A DNA stretch of 64,000 nucleotides from Variovorax paradoxus (GCF_009755665.1 NZ_CP046622.1:1860001-1924000), one strand, 5' to 3'; shown: positions 20,137 to 29,342, counted from the stretch's first letter. Numbers and translations: made by a program. Notes: generated from the letters alone by a model not told the origin.

Positions 20137-20163
20137 GGCCCTCCCTCGGGAGGAGAGAGGGCC
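20137..20163 (-). terminator. Intra-operon hairpin between TRAP dctP and dctQ genes
   Basis: On the minus strand GGCCCTC ... GAGGGCC enclose an inner CCTC/GAGG stem, followed by TCTTTCC. It begins 9 bases after the binding-protein stop codon. A partial terminator or 3'-stabilising hairpin here would raise the binding protein above the membrane subunits, a common arrangement in binding-protein operons. Confidence 0.55.
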
Positions 20164-20171
20164 GGGGCACG

Positions 20172-21140
20172 TTACTTGTTGTCTTGAACGGCCTTGACGA
20201 GGCGCTGCAGATCAGGCGTTGAAATGAACTTTGCATAGACCGGAGCCATCGCCGAGCGGAACGAGGCCTTGTCCACATCGGCAACGATCTGGGCGCCACC
20301 CTTGGTCACCACTTCGAGCGACTTGGCTTCCTGCTCGTCCCACTTCTTGCGCTGGAACGCGACCGATTCCTTGGCCGTGGCACGGAACAGATCCTGGTCG
20401 GCCTTGGGCAGCTTGTCGTAGATGGCCTTGGACATCACGAGCATTTCGGGCGCCATGGAGTGTTCGGTGCGCGAATAGAACTTCACTGCTTCGTAGTGCT
20501 TGAAGCCGTCGTACGAAGGAATGTTGTTTTCGGCTGCATCGATGAGACCGGTCTTGAGCGCGGTGAACACCTCGCCCGCGGGCATTGGCGTGGCGTTGGC
20601 GCCCATGGCGCTTACCAGGGCAACCCACAGGTCGGACTGCTGCACGCGGATCTTCAGGCCCTTGGCGTCTGCCAGCGTCTTGACCGGCTTCTTGGCGTAG
20701 ATCGAACGTGCGCCGCTGTCGTAGAAGGCCAGGCCCACCAGGCCTTCGTGCTCGCAGCCCTTCAGGATTTCTTCGCCGATGGGGCCGTCGAGCGACTTGC
20801 GCATGTGGGCGATCGAGTCGAACAGGAAAGGCATCGTCGGCACCAGCGTCTTGGGGCAGATCGAATTCAGCGCGCTGATGTTGACGCGGTTCATCTCGAG
20901 CGCGCCGATCTTGACCTGGTCGAGCGTTTCCTTCTCGCTGCCGAGCGCGCTCTTGTTGAACACCTTGATCTTGTACTTGCCGTTGCTGCGCTTCTCGAGC
21001 AGCTCGCTCATGTGCTTGACGGCCGCGACGGTGGGGTAGTCGTCGCTGTTGTGCACGTCGGCCGAGCGGAACTCGACGGCGCTTGCGGCCATGGCACAGA
21101 GGCTGGCGGCCAGCGCGATCAGGTGGCGGTTGTATTTCAT
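20172..21140 (-). CDS. TRAP transporter substrate-binding protein (DctP type)
   Basis: A 322-residue periplasmic binding protein with a signal peptide ([20 protein letters not shown], cut near ASAV) and DctP-family blocks: [40 protein letters not shown] and the ligand-binding Arg region [13 protein letters not shown]. In this family Arg binds the ligand carboxylate. Context suggests glucuronate/galacturonate or their aldarates. A GAGGA ribosome site precedes the ATG. It lies between the SMP-30 lactonase gene and the TRAP membrane genes. Confidence 0.94.
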   Translation of the reverse strand: MKYNRHLIALAASLCAMAASAVEFRSADVHNSDDYPTVAAVKHMSELLEKRSNGKYKIKVFNKSALGSEKETLDQVKIGALEMNRVNISALNSICPKTLVPTMPFLFDSIAHMRKSLDGPIGEEILKGCEHEGLVGLAFYDSGARSIYAKKPVKTLADAKGLKIRVQQSDLWVALVSAMGANATPMPAGEVFTALKTGLIDAAENNIPSYDGFKHYEAVKFYSRTEHSMAPEMLVMSKAIYDKLPKADQDLFRATAKESVAFQRKKWDEQEAKSLEVVTKGGAQIVADVDKASFRSAMAPVYAKFISTPDLQRLVKAVQDNK

Positions 21141-21175
21141 TTGTCTTCCTCTTCGGGTTGGTGGTTAAAAAGCAA

Positions 21176-22087
21176 TCAGAAACGGCATTCGGGTTCCGGC
21201 AGACCCTTGATGCCCGGGCGCAGTGCAAAAACGCCGCCCGCCAGCGGTTGATCGGACAGGTCGCCGCCGGGGCGAATCGATGTCACGTAGAGCGTGTCGA
21301 GTTGCGGGCCGCCGAAGGCGCACATGGCGGGCTTCTTGACCGGCACTTCGAGCGAACGGTCGAGCTTTCCCTCGGGCGTGAAGCGGTGCACCAGGCCTGC
21401 GTCGTTGCCGCAGATCCAGTAGCAGCCGTCGGCGTCGACCGCGGCGCCGTCGGGGCGGCCCGGCAGCGGCTTCATGTCGACGAACACGCGGCGGCCATGC
21501 GGCGTGCCGGTGTCGATGTCGTAGTCGAAGGCCCAGATGGTTTGAACCAGCGGATGCGAGTCCGAGAGGTACATGGTCTTGCCGTCGGGGCTGAAGGCCA
21601 GGCCGTTCGGAACGATCATTTGTTCGAACTGCGGGCGCAATGCGGCACCCGCGTTCACGTCGGCCTGGTAGCGGTAGACGCGGCCGACTTCGTGGGCTGC
21701 CGCCATGTCCATCTGCATGGTGCCGGCCCAGAAGCGGCCCTGGCGGTCGCAACGGCCGTCGTTGAAGCGCATGCCGTGCTCGGCATGCGCGGCACTGGCA
21801 ATGGGGCTTGCGGCCAGCGTGCCGTCGGCGCGCGTTGCGATTGCGAACAGACCGCTCTCCATGCCCGCGATCCATTCGCCCGGGTGGCCCGCGCGCGGCG
21901 CTATGCAGGCGAGCATTTCGTCGCCGGTCCAGCGGCTGTGTTCACCCGTAGGGGCGTGCCAGCGATGCAGGTGCCTGGCCGGAATGTCGACCCAATAGAG
22001 CGCCTGTTCGTCCGCGCGCCAGACCGGGCTTTCGCCGGTCGCGCATTGCAGGTCGAGAACGAGTTCGGCTTTCATGCCGGCCGTCAT
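21176..22087 (-). CDS. SMP-30/gluconolactonase family lactonase (UxuL-like candidate)
   Basis: A 303-residue SMP-30/regucalcin family enzyme without signal peptide, a six-bladed propeller using one divalent metal. Metal and active-site blocks are visible: Glu of CATGESPVW, FNDGRCDRQGRFWAGTM, PNGLAFSPDGKTMYLSDS and GRPDGAAVDADGCYW. Just downstream of uronate dehydrogenase (the start overlaps its stop by four bases), it almost surely opens the aldarolactone that enzyme forms, giving galactarate or glucarate in the cytosol. The frame continues upstream without homology; the ATG at 22087 is set by the overlap. Confidence 0.92.
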   Translation of the reverse strand: MTAGMKAELVLDLQCATGESPVWRADEQALYWVDIPARHLHRWHAPTGEHSRWTGDEMLACIAPRAGHPGEWIAGMESGLFAIATRADGTLAASPIASAAHAEHGMRFNDGRCDRQGRFWAGTMQMDMAAAHEVGRVYRYQADVNAGAALRPQFEQMIVPNGLAFSPDGKTMYLSDSHPLVQTIWAFDYDIDTGTPHGRRVFVDMKPLPGRPDGAAVDADGCYWICGNDAGLVHRFTPEGKLDRSLEVPVKKPAMCAFGGPQLDTLYVTSIRPGGDLSDQPLAGGVFALRPGIKGLPEPECRF

Positions 22088-22917
22088 TGGATGTCGCCGA
22101 ACGGGCCTTGTGCCGTGAAAGCGCCGCCTTGGTAGATGGCGTTCGGGTCGGTCGGCGCCACGGGAGGCTGGGCCTCGACCTTGTCGCGGAACACTTCGGA
22201 GGTGTCCTGCGGCACGAAACCCAGGTGCGCCGCTGCGCTGTTGTCCCACCACACGTCGCGGTTGGCCGACATGCCGTAGACGACGGTGTGCTTGACTTCC
22301 GGAGTGAAGAGCGATTTTTCGATCAGCGTGGTGAGGTCGCGGTAGCTGAGCCAGGTGCTCATCATCCGGCGGTTGAGCGGCTCGGGGAAAGACGAGCCGA
22401 TGCGGATGCTCACGGTCTCGATGCCGTAGCGGTCGAAATAGAACTGGGCCACGTCTTCGCCGAACGATTTGGAAAGGCCGTAGTAGCCGTCGGGCCGGCG
22501 GGCAACGTTGGCGTCGAGGTGCTCGCTTTGCTTGTAGAAGCCGATCACATGGTTGGAGCTCGCGAACACCACGCGCTTCACGCCATGGCGGCGGGCGGCT
22601 TCGTAGATGTGGAACACGCCCTTGATGTTGGCCTCGAGAATCTCTTCGAACGGACGCTCGACCGACACCCCGCCAAGGTGCACGATGGCGTCGCATCCTT
22701 CGACCAGCGCATGCACCGCGGCTTTGTCGGAAAGGTCGCAAGGCACCACTTCTTCATGCGCGCCCTCGGGAGGCGCGACAGCGGCGATGTCGGAGAGGCG
22801 CAGGATCTCGGCATAGGGGCGCAGGCGTTCGCGCAATACTTTTCCCAGGCCGCCGGCCGCGCCGGTGAGCAGAATCCGGTGGAGCTTGTTATTTGAAACT
22901 TGTGGGGACGTCGACAT
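22084..22917 (-). CDS. udh: Uronate dehydrogenase
   Basis: An NAD-dependent extended-SDR enzyme that oxidises D-galacturonate or D-glucuronate at C1 to the aldarolactone. The 277-residue protein matches the Pseudomonas/Agrobacterium Udh type: N-terminal LLTGAAGGLGKVLRERL nucleotide-binding loop, HLGGVSVERPFEEILEANI, FASSNHVIGFY, YYGLSKSFGED with the catalytic Tyr and Lys, and RIGSSFPEPLNRRMMSTWLS. It is the first gene of the leftward operon (udh to the Bug gene at 12631, ten genes) and is divergent from the GntR regulator gene. Confidence 0.95.
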   Translation of the reverse strand: MSTSPQVSNNKLHRILLTGAAGGLGKVLRERLRPYAEILRLSDIAAVAPPEGAHEEVVPCDLSDKAAVHALVEGCDAIVHLGGVSVERPFEEILEANIKGVFHIYEAARRHGVKRVVFASSNHVIGFYKQSEHLDANVARRPDGYYGLSKSFGEDVAQFYFDRYGIETVSIRIGSSFPEPLNRRMMSTWLSYRDLTTLIEKSLFTPEVKHTVVYGMSANRDVWWDNSAAAHLGFVPQDTSEVFRDKVEAQPPVAPTDPNAIYQGGAFTAQGPFGDIQ

Positions 22918-23068
22918 GTTTATTGGCGCGTGAAATGGGTGGGTTCCTGTCGGCCGTGAATCCAGGCGGCCTCGGTGGCGGCAAACTTCATCCGGATATC
23001 GAGTCAGTCCAAATAACCGGCCGATGGATAGAGCGGCACTTGCGAAGGGTTGGAGTGATAAGTTATCT

Positions 23069-23081
23069 GTTGTCGTACAAC
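23069..23081. promoter_or_regulatory. Candidate GntR/FadR operator in front of the regulator gene
   Basis: GTTGT-CGT-ACAAC is a palindrome with perfect five-base arms and fits the TNGTNNNACNA pattern of FCD-type GntR regulators. It lies 18 bases upstream of the regulator start codon, in the 182-base gap shared with the udh operon, so it could control both. Confidence 0.6.
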
Positions 23082-23099
23082 TAATAGGGGATTATTATC

Positions 23100-23921
23100 T
23101 TGACCATGGTCCAAACGGCTACGGGTAATCCCTCAATTTCGGATACGGCGGCGGAAGTCGCCGGCGGCGGCTCCTTCGTGGGGCGCGCTCGCCCGCGCGG
23201 CCTGGCCCATGGGCTGGTCGAAGACCTGGGCGAAAAAATCCGTAATCAGTCGCTGCGCCCGGGCGACAAGCTGCCCACCGAATCGGCCATCATGAAGTCG
23301 TTCGGCGTGAGCCGCACCGTGGTGCGCGAAGCGCTGTCGAAGCTGCAGGCCGCCGGTCTGGTGGAAACGCACCATGGCGTCGGCACCTTCGTGCTGCAGC
23401 CGCGCGCGGCGGGCATGTTCCGGCTCGATTCGACCGACATTGCCAACTCGGTCGACGTGCTGGCGGTGCTCGAGCTTCGCATCAGCCTCGAGACCGAATC
23501 CGCAGGGCTAGCCGCCTCGCGCCGTACGGAGGAGCACCTGCTCGCCATGCGCCAGGCGCTCGACGATTTCGAGCGCAACGTGGCGGTGGCGGGGGACACG
23601 GTGGCGCCGGACTTCCGCTTTCACCTGCAGATCGCCCAAGCCACCGGCAATCCGTATTTCGCGGACATCATGAGCCACCTTGGCACCACGATCATTCCGC
23701 GCACGCGCATCACCGCCATTCGCAACTATGACCGGCGCGGCGAATACCTGAGCCGCGTGAACCGCGAGCACGAAGAGATCTACGCAGCCATCGCACGGCG
23801 CGATCCCGAGTCGGCCCGCGCGGCCATGCGCATCCACCTGACCAACAGCCGAGAGCGGCTGCGCGTGGCGCAGGAAGCGGCACAGCAGACGGCCGCCACC
23901 ACACCGCCCGCGGCTTCCTGA
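23100..23921 (+). CDS. GntR/FadR-family (FCD) transcriptional regulator of hexuronate genes
   Basis: A 273-residue regulator with an N-terminal winged helix (about residues 37-105: KLPTESAIMKSFGVSRTVVREALSKLQAAGLV) and a C-terminal FCD effector domain with the metal-binding His residues in DFRFHLQIAQATGN and REHEEIYAAI. The best start is a TTG at 23100, nine bases after AGGGG; an ATG at 23106 is the alternative. Its place between the two arms makes it the likely local regulator, of the kind called GguR in related betaproteobacteria, probably released from DNA by an aldarate or its dehydration product. Confidence 0.9.
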   Translation: MTMVQTATGNPSISDTAAEVAGGGSFVGRARPRGLAHGLVEDLGEKIRNQSLRPGDKLPTESAIMKSFGVSRTVVREALSKLQAAGLVETHHGVGTFVLQPRAAGMFRLDSTDIANSVDVLAVLELRISLETESAGLAASRRTEEHLLAMRQALDDFERNVAVAGDTVAPDFRFHLQIAQATGNPYFADIMSHLGTTIIPRTRITAIRNYDRRGEYLSRVNREHEEIYAAIARRDPESARAAMRIHLTNSRERLRVAQEAAQQTAATTPPAAS

Positions 23922-23929
23922 ACGAAATT

Positions 23930-23946
23930 TCCAGCAATACGCTGGA
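23930..23946 (+). terminator. Hairpin after the GntR gene
   Basis: TCCAGC-AATAC-GCTGGA forms a six-base-pair stem nine bases after the regulator stop, followed by the moderately T-rich CAATCGTTGTTTG. It overlaps the -35 of the next promoter. A weak terminator at best. Confidence 0.35.
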
Positions 23947-23974
23947 CAATCGTTGTTTGTAGTTGTACGATGAC
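23943..23974 (+). promoter_or_regulatory. Promoter with overlapping operator for the rightward aldarate operon
   Basis: TGGACA (23943-23948), seventeen bases, then TACGAT (23966-23971) form a plausible sigma-70 promoter. GTTGTACGATGAC (23962-23974) covers the -10 and matches the reverse complement of the GTTGTCGTACAAC palindrome upstream of the regulator in nine or more of thirteen positions. A wider dyad, GTTTGT (23955) to ACAAAC (23987), encloses it. Binding here would block RNA polymerase. Confidence 0.5.
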
Positions 23975-24002
23975 TGACAACACAAACCAGCTGGAGACTT
24001 GA

Positions 24003-24980
24003 ATGAGTTTGAAAAGACGCGATCTGATGCTCGGCGCCCTCGGCGGCGGTGTACTTGCAGCCAGCGGCGGCGCGCATGCAGCCGACACCTGGCCATCGAA
24101 GCCGGTGCGTATTGTGGTGCCTTACCCGCCGGGCGGTTCGTCCGACATCATTGCCCGCTCCATCAGCCAGCCGCTGTCGGAAGCACTCGGCCAGCCGGTC
24201 ATCGTGGAGAACAAGCCGGGTGCCAACGGCAACCTCGGCGCCGACTACGTTTCCAAGTCCAAGCCCGATGGCTACACGCTGCTGCTGTGCGACGTGGGTG
24301 CGCTGGCCATCAGCCCCTCTGTCTATACCAAGCTGCCGTTCGATCCTTCGAAGGACCTGCGCGGCGTGACCATGCTGGCTTACTCGCCGCACTTGCTCGT
24401 GGTGCACCCGTCGGTGCAGGCCAACAGCCTGAAGGAGCTGATTGCGCTGTCGAAGAAGTCGGACATCAATTTTGCCGTGACCGCCACGGGCAGCGCGCCT
24501 CACCTTGCCGGCGTGGCGCTCGAGCGTGCCAGCGGCGCGCGCTGGCAATATGTGCCCTACAAGGGCGGCGTGCAGGCGGTGCAAGACACCGTCGCAGGCC
24601 AGACGCAGATCCTCATGAACGGCATGCTCGCCACCCTGCCGCACGTGCAGAGCGGCAAGCTCAAGGTGCTCGGCGTTTCCAAGTCGACGCGCATGCCGCT
24701 CATCGGCGAAGTGCCGACGATTGCGGAGCAGGGCGTGTCCGGCTTCGAGTCCGGCACATGGCAAGGCGTGCGGGTTGCCAAGGGCACGCCGGACGCCATC
24801 GTGCAGCGTCTCAACAAAGAGCTGATCACCGTCATCCGCGCGGCCGACATCCGCTCGCGCCTTGCAGGGCAGGGCGCAGAGGTCGTGACCATGGCGCCGG
24901 CCGAAGAAGAGCAGTTCTTCGGCAAGGAGCGCGCGCGCTGGGCCAAGGTGGTCGCCGACGCCGGCATCAAGCTGGACTGA
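24003..24980 (+). CDS. Bug-family tripartite tricarboxylate transporter binding protein
   Basis: A 325-residue periplasmic binding protein of the Bug/TctC family. The N-terminus MSLKRRDLMLGALGGGVLAA looks like a twin-arginine signal (KRRDLM) cut near AHAA. Family blocks VPYPPGGSSDIIARSISQPL, KPGANGNLGADYV and YVPYKGGVQAVQDTVAGQTQ are intact. It is the first catabolic gene of the rightward arm, directly behind the operator-promoter, so it probably binds glucarate, galactarate or a related acid. It is the third Bug protein in the locus. Confidence 0.93.
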   Translation: MSLKRRDLMLGALGGGVLAASGGAHAADTWPSKPVRIVVPYPPGGSSDIIARSISQPLSEALGQPVIVENKPGANGNLGADYVSKSKPDGYTLLLCDVGALAISPSVYTKLPFDPSKDLRGVTMLAYSPHLLVVHPSVQANSLKELIALSKKSDINFAVTATGSAPHLAGVALERASGARWQYVPYKGGVQAVQDTVAGQTQILMNGMLATLPHVQSGKLKVLGVSKSTRMPLIGEVPTIAEQGVSGFESGTWQGVRVAKGTPDAIVQRLNKELITVIRAADIRSRLAGQGAEVVTMAPAEEEQFFGKERARWAKVVADAGIKLD

Positions 24981-25026
24981 CCGGCCCTCCCGATCCATTT
25001 TTTAACTCACTCTCATTGGTGTCTCG

Positions 25027-25938
25027 ATGAATCCTCAAGAACTCAAAACCATCATGGGCTCCGGCCTGCTCTCGTTTCCGTTGACCGACTTCGACGCGAA
25101 CGGGGACTTCAACAAGAGCAGCTACGAGAAGCGCCTCGAGTGGCTTGCTCCCTACGGCGCAAGCGCGCTGTTCGCGGCCGGCGGCACGGGTGAGTTCTTC
25201 TCGCTGACGGGCGACGAGTACCCCGGCATCATCAAGACCGCGGTCGATACCTGCCGCGGCGTGGTGCCGATCATCGCGGGTGCCGGCGGCCCGACCCGCT
25301 TTGCCATCCAGTGCGCGCAAGAGGCCGAGAGGGCCGGCGCCCATGGCATCTTGCTGCTGCCGCACTACTTGACCGAAGCCGGCCAGGAAGGCCTGGCCGC
25401 GCACGTCGAAGCCGTGTGCAAGAGCGTGAAGTTCGGCGTGATCGTCTACAACCGCGCCACCAGCCGCCTCAAGCCCGACACGCTGGCCGGCCTTGCCGAA
25501 CGCAACCCGAACCTCGTCGGCTTCAAGGACGGCATTGGCGACATCGAAGCCATGGTTGCCATCTACCAGAAGATGGGCGACCGCTTTGCCTACCTGGGCG
25601 GCCTGCCCACGGCAGAGGTGTATGCAGCGGCCTACAAGGCCATGGGCACGCCGGTGTATTCGTCGGCTGTCTTCAACTTCATTCCGAAGACCGCGGTGCA
25701 GTTCTACGAAGCCGTGCGCGACGACGACATGGCCACCCAGCATCGCCTGCTGAAGAACTTCTTCATGCCCTATCTCGAGCTGCGCAACCGCACGCCGGGC
25801 TACGCGGTGAGCATCGTCAAAGCCGGCGCCAAGATCGTCGGCCACGACGCAGGCCCGGTGCGTGCACCGCTCACCGACCTGAAGCCGGCCGAGATGGAGC
25901 AGCTCAAGGCGCTCATCGACGCTCTCGGCCCGCAGTAA
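25027..25938 (+). CDS. kdgD: 5-dehydro-4-deoxyglucarate dehydratase
   Basis: Dehydrates and decarboxylates 5-dehydro-4-deoxy-D-glucarate to 2,5-dioxopentanoate (2-oxoglutarate semialdehyde). It is a 303-residue member of the DapA/NAL aldolase barrel family. The Schiff-base Lys is Lys167 in VGFKDGIGD, the catalytic Tyr is Tyr141 in VIVYNRA, and [12 protein letters not shown] is the substrate-carboxylate loop near residue 51. It receives the product of both GarD (16593) and GudD (26467) and hands its product to the aldehyde dehydrogenase at 27906. Confidence 0.95.
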   Translation: MNPQELKTIMGSGLLSFPLTDFDANGDFNKSSYEKRLEWLAPYGASALFAAGGTGEFFSLTGDEYPGIIKTAVDTCRGVVPIIAGAGGPTRFAIQCAQEAERAGAHGILLLPHYLTEAGQEGLAAHVEAVCKSVKFGVIVYNRATSRLKPDTLAGLAERNPNLVGFKDGIGDIEAMVAIYQKMGDRFAYLGGLPTAEVYAAAYKAMGTPVYSSAVFNFIPKTAVQFYEAVRDDDMATQHRLLKNFFMPYLELRNRTPGYAVSIVKAGAKIVGHDAGPVRAPLTDLKPAEMEQLKALIDALGPQ

Positions 25939-25988
25939 GCAGAACGAACAGCCGAATCAATCAACGACAACAACGGAGACAACGACAC

Positions 25989-26438
25989 ATGTTCATCAAG
26001 AAGCTTTTTCTGGTCGCCGCATCGGCGATGCTGTTCACGGGCTGCGCGATGATGCCCGCGGGCGGCGGCGCATCGACGGAGCCGGCGGTGGCCGCGGCCG
26101 CCGAGCGGCTGCGGGTGGCAATGATCGACCCGACCCCGGCCGCCCTTGGCGCGCTGGTGGCCGACGACCTGAGCTACGGCCATTCGGGCGGCAGGGTCGA
26201 CACCAAGGACAGCTTCATCGGCGACCTGGTCGCCGGCAAGTCGGACTTCGTCAGCATCACCATCACCGATCAGACCATCAAGGTGGTGGGCGGCGACACC
26301 GCCATCGTGCGCCACACGCTTGCGGCCGATACACTGGATTCGGGCAAGCCCGGCAAGGTGGCGCTGAAGATCCTCGGCATCTGGAAGAAGCAGGGTAACG
26401 ACTGGAAGTTGCTGGCCCGGCAAGCCGTGCGCATCTAG
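25989..26438 (+). CDS. SnoaL/DUF4440-like lipoprotein
   Basis: A 149-residue protein with a lipoprotein signal ([19 protein letters not shown], lipid Cys at residue 19) and an NTF2-like fold of the SnoaL/DUF4440 type: [38 protein letters not shown] and [18 protein letters not shown]. Proteins of this fold can bind or isomerise small ligands, but many have no known role. It lies inside the aldarate operon between kdgD and gudD. The frame is open further upstream, but the ATG at 25989 starts the clear signal peptide. Function unknown. Confidence 0.85.
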   Translation: MFIKKLFLVAASAMLFTGCAMMPAGGGASTEPAVAAAAERLRVAMIDPTPAALGALVADDLSYGHSGGRVDTKDSFIGDLVAGKSDFVSITITDQTIKVVGGDTAIVRHTLAADTLDSGKPGKVALKILGIWKKQGNDWKLLARQAVRI

Positions 26439-26466
26439 CATCCGCCATCCATCAGGTTTCGCGCAA

Positions 26467-27822
26467 ATGACAAATCCAGCTTCCATCTCTTCCGTCTCCG
26501 GCGCGCCTGTGGTCACCGGCATGCGCGTGGTGCCCGTCGCGGGCCACGACAGCATGCTGATGAACCTGAGCGGTGCGCACGGCCCGTTCTTTACGCGCAA
26601 CCTGTTGATCCTGACCGACAGCGCCGGCAACACCGGCGTCGGCGAAGTGCCCGGCGGCGAGAAGATCCGCCAGACGCTCGAAGATGCGCGCGGCCTCATC
26701 GTGGGCCAGCCCATCGGCAAGTACAACGCCGTGCTCAACAGCATGCGCAGCGCCTTCGCCAACCGCGACAGCGCGGGCCGCGGGCAGCAGACCTTCGATC
26801 TGCGCGTGACCATTCATGCGGTGACCGCCGTCGAAGCGGCGCTGCTCGACCTGCTGGGCCAGCATCTCGAAGTGCCGGTGGCCGCACTGCTCGGCGAAGG
26901 CCAGCAGCGCGACGCGGTGCAGATGCTCGGCTACCTGTTCTACGTGGGCGACCGCAAGAAGACCGACCTGCCGTACGAGAGCGACCCCGGCGCCGGCAAC
27001 GACTGGTTCCGCCTGCGTCACGAAGAAGCAATGACGCCCGAAGCCATCGTGCGCCTGGCCGAAGCCACGCATGCGCGCTACGGCTTTACCGACTTCAAGC
27101 TCAAGGGCGGCGTGCTGCGCGGCGAAGAAGAGGTGGCGGCCATTCGTGCGCTGCACGAGCGCTTTCCGCAAGCGCGCGTCACGCTCGACCCCAATGGCGG
27201 CTGGCTGCTGCAAGATGCCATTCGCCTCTGCCGCGACTTGCACGGCGTCATGGCCTATGCCGAAGACCCGTGCGGTGCCGAAGGCGTGTTCTCCGGCCGA
27301 GAAGTCATGGCCGAGTTCCGCCGTGCCACGGGCCTGCCCACCGCCACCAACATGGTGGCCACCGACTGGCGCGAAATGGTGCACAGCCTCTCGCTGCAAT
27401 CGGTGGACATCCCCTTGGCCGACCCGCATTTCTGGACCCTTCAGGGCTCCGTGCGCGTGGCCCAGCTGTGCCAGGCCTGGGGCCTGACCTGGGGCTCGCA
27501 TTCGAACAACCACTTCGATGTGTCGCTCGCCATGTTCACGCACGTGGCGGCGGCGGCGCCGGGCAAGGTCACCGCCATCGACACGCACTGGATCTGGCAG
27601 GACGGCCAGCACCTGACCAAGGCGCCGCTCCAGATCGAGGGCGGTTTCGTGAAGGTGCCGACCCGCGGCGGGCTGGGCATCGAGCTCGATATGGACGAAG
27701 TCGAGAAGGCTCACCAGCTCTACCTGAAGCACGGACTGGGTGCGCGCAACGATGCTCAGGCCATGCAATACCTGATCCCCGGGTGGACTTTCGACAATAA
27801 AAAACCATGTCTGGTCCGCTGA
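26467..27822 (+). CDS. gudD: Glucarate dehydratase
   Basis: Dehydrates D-glucarate to 5-dehydro-4-deoxy-D-glucarate. The 451-residue enzyme belongs to the enolase superfamily: N-terminal lid domain, then a barrel with the KLKGG catalytic lysine motif near residue 215, metal ligands in VTLDPNGGW and [10 protein letters not shown], and the acid/base His in [10 protein letters not shown] followed by DTHWIWQDG. All are typical of GudD. It lies downstream of the small lipoprotein gene and is followed by an intrinsic terminator. Confidence 0.96.
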   Translation: MTNPASISSVSGAPVVTGMRVVPVAGHDSMLMNLSGAHGPFFTRNLLILTDSAGNTGVGEVPGGEKIRQTLEDARGLIVGQPIGKYNAVLNSMRSAFANRDSAGRGQQTFDLRVTIHAVTAVEAALLDLLGQHLEVPVAALLGEGQQRDAVQMLGYLFYVGDRKKTDLPYESDPGAGNDWFRLRHEEAMTPEAIVRLAEATHARYGFTDFKLKGGVLRGEEEVAAIRALHERFPQARVTLDPNGGWLLQDAIRLCRDLHGVMAYAEDPCGAEGVFSGREVMAEFRRATGLPTATNMVATDWREMVHSLSLQSVDIPLADPHFWTLQGSVRVAQLCQAWGLTWGSHSNNHFDVSLAMFTHVAAAAPGKVTAIDTHWIWQDGQHLTKAPLQIEGGFVKVPTRGGLGIELDMDEVEKAHQLYLKHGLGARNDAQAMQYLIPGWTFDNKKPCLVR

Positions 27823-27850
27823 AGGTTTAGTCTCCCGTTTCCATTTTCGC

Positions 27851-27883
27851 AGCCGGACACCCAGTGCCCGGCTTCTTTCTTTT
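27851..27883 (+). terminator. Intrinsic terminator between gudD and the aldehyde dehydrogenase gene
   Basis: AGCCGG-A-CAC-CCA-GTG-C-CCGGCT (27851-27873) forms a nine-pair stem with a single mismatch, followed by TCTTTCTTTT. It begins 28 bases after the gudD stop. Because the aldehyde dehydrogenase gene starts 22 bases beyond, it either attenuates the operon or the last gene has its own promoter. Confidence 0.7.
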
Positions 27884-27905
27884 CATCGAGCAGCAAGGAA
27901 AACAC

Positions 27906-29342
27906 ATGCAAAACTTCGACAACCTGATCGGCGGCGAATGGCGCGCGGGCAGCAGCTACAGCCCCAACGTGAACCCCAGCAACCTGGCCGACGTGCTGGG
28001 CCAGTACACCCAGGGCGATGCCTCGCACGTGGAAGCCGCCGTGGCCGCGGCCACCGCCGCCTTCCCCGCCTGGGCCACCGGCAGCGTGCAGGCACGCTCC
28101 GACGCTCTGGACAAGATCGGCACCGAAATCCTCGCGCGCAAGGAAGAACTCGGCACGCTGCTCGCCCGTGAAGAAGGCAAGACCAAGGCCGAAGGCATCG
28201 GCGAAGCCACCCGCGCCGGCCAGATCTTCAAGTTCTTCGCCGGCGAATGCTTGCGCCTGTCGGGCGAGGTGCTGCCCTCGGTGCGCCCCAACATCGGCGT
28301 GGAAATCACGCGCGAGCCCGTGGGCGTCGTCGGCCTTATCACGCCCTGGAACTTTCCCATTGCCATTCCGGCCTGGAAGATCGCTCCGGCGCTTGCCTTC
28401 GGCAACTGCGTGGTGTTGAAGCCCGCCGACCTGGTGCCCGGCAGCGCCTGGGCCCTGTCCGAAATCATCCACCGCTCGGGCATTCCCGCGGGCGTATTCA
28501 ACCTGGTGATGGGCCGCGGCAGCGTCATCGGCAACGCGCTGGTCAACCACCCCGGCATCCATGCCATCAGCTTCACCGGCTCGGTGGGCGTGGGCCGCAA
28601 CATCGGCATCCAGTGCGTTACCAACCAGAAGAAGGTGCAGCTGGAGATGGGCGGCAAGAACCCGCAGGTCATCCTGGACGACGCCGACCTGACCCAGGCC
28701 GTGGAACTGAGCGTGCAAAGCGCTTTCTACTCCACCGGCCAGCGTTGCACGGCTTCCAGCCGCCTGATCGTCACCGAAGGCATCTACCCCAAGTTCATCG
28801 AAGCGATGAAGGCCCGCATGGCCAAGATCAAGGTGGGCGATGCGCTGGCGCAGGGCACCGACATCGGCCCCGTCTCGTCCAAGTCGCAGCTCGACCAGGA
28901 CATGGAATACGTGGCCATCGGCAAGGGCGAAGGCGCCACGCTGGCCGCCGGCGGCGAACTGCTCAAGCTGGAGACCGATGGCTACTACATGTCGCCCACG
29001 CTGTTCAGCGAAACGGCTGCCGCCATGCGCATCAACAAGGAAGAAATCTTCGGCCCGGTGGCGAGCGTGATCCGCGTGAAGAACTACGAAGAAGCGCTGG
29101 CCACGGCCAACGACACGGAGTTTGGCCTCTCTGCGGGCATTGCGACCACGAGCCTCAAGTACGCCACGCACTTCAAGCGCCACAGCCAGGCCGGCATGGT
29201 GATGGTGAACCTGCCGACGGCGGGAGTCGACTACCACGTGCCGTTCGGCGGCCGCAAGGGTTCGAGCTACGGCCCGCGCGAGCAGGGCAAGTACGCGCAG
29301 GAGTTCTTCACCACGGTGAAGACGGCCTACACGCTGGCTTGA
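27906..29342 (+). CDS. Aldehyde dehydrogenase, probable 2-oxoglutarate semialdehyde dehydrogenase
   Basis: A 478-residue NAD(P)-dependent aldehyde dehydrogenase. The pathway requires oxidation of 2,5-dioxopentanoate to 2-oxoglutarate, and the position after kdgD and gudD makes that the likely reaction. Motifs are complete: TPWNFPIAIPAWKIAPALAF, SFTGSVGVGRNIG, catalytic Glu in LEMGGKNPQ, catalytic Cys281 in STGQRCTASSRL, and EIFGPVASV. The frame is open 14 codons earlier, but AAGGA sits just ahead of the ATG at 27906. It ends the rightward arm and converges with an MFS gene. Confidence 0.92.
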   Translation: MQNFDNLIGGEWRAGSSYSPNVNPSNLADVLGQYTQGDASHVEAAVAAATAAFPAWATGSVQARSDALDKIGTEILARKEELGTLLAREEGKTKAEGIGEATRAGQIFKFFAGECLRLSGEVLPSVRPNIGVEITREPVGVVGLITPWNFPIAIPAWKIAPALAFGNCVVLKPADLVPGSAWALSEIIHRSGIPAGVFNLVMGRGSVIGNALVNHPGIHAISFTGSVGVGRNIGIQCVTNQKKVQLEMGGKNPQVILDDADLTQAVELSVQSAFYSTGQRCTASSRLIVTEGIYPKFIEAMKARMAKIKVGDALAQGTDIGPVSSKSQLDQDMEYVAIGKGEGATLAAGGELLKLETDGYYMSPTLFSETAAAMRINKEEIFGPVASVIRVKNYEEALATANDTEFGLSAGIATTSLKYATHFKRHSQAGMVMVNLPTAGVDYHVPFGGRKGSSYGPREQGKYAQEFFTTVKTAYTLA

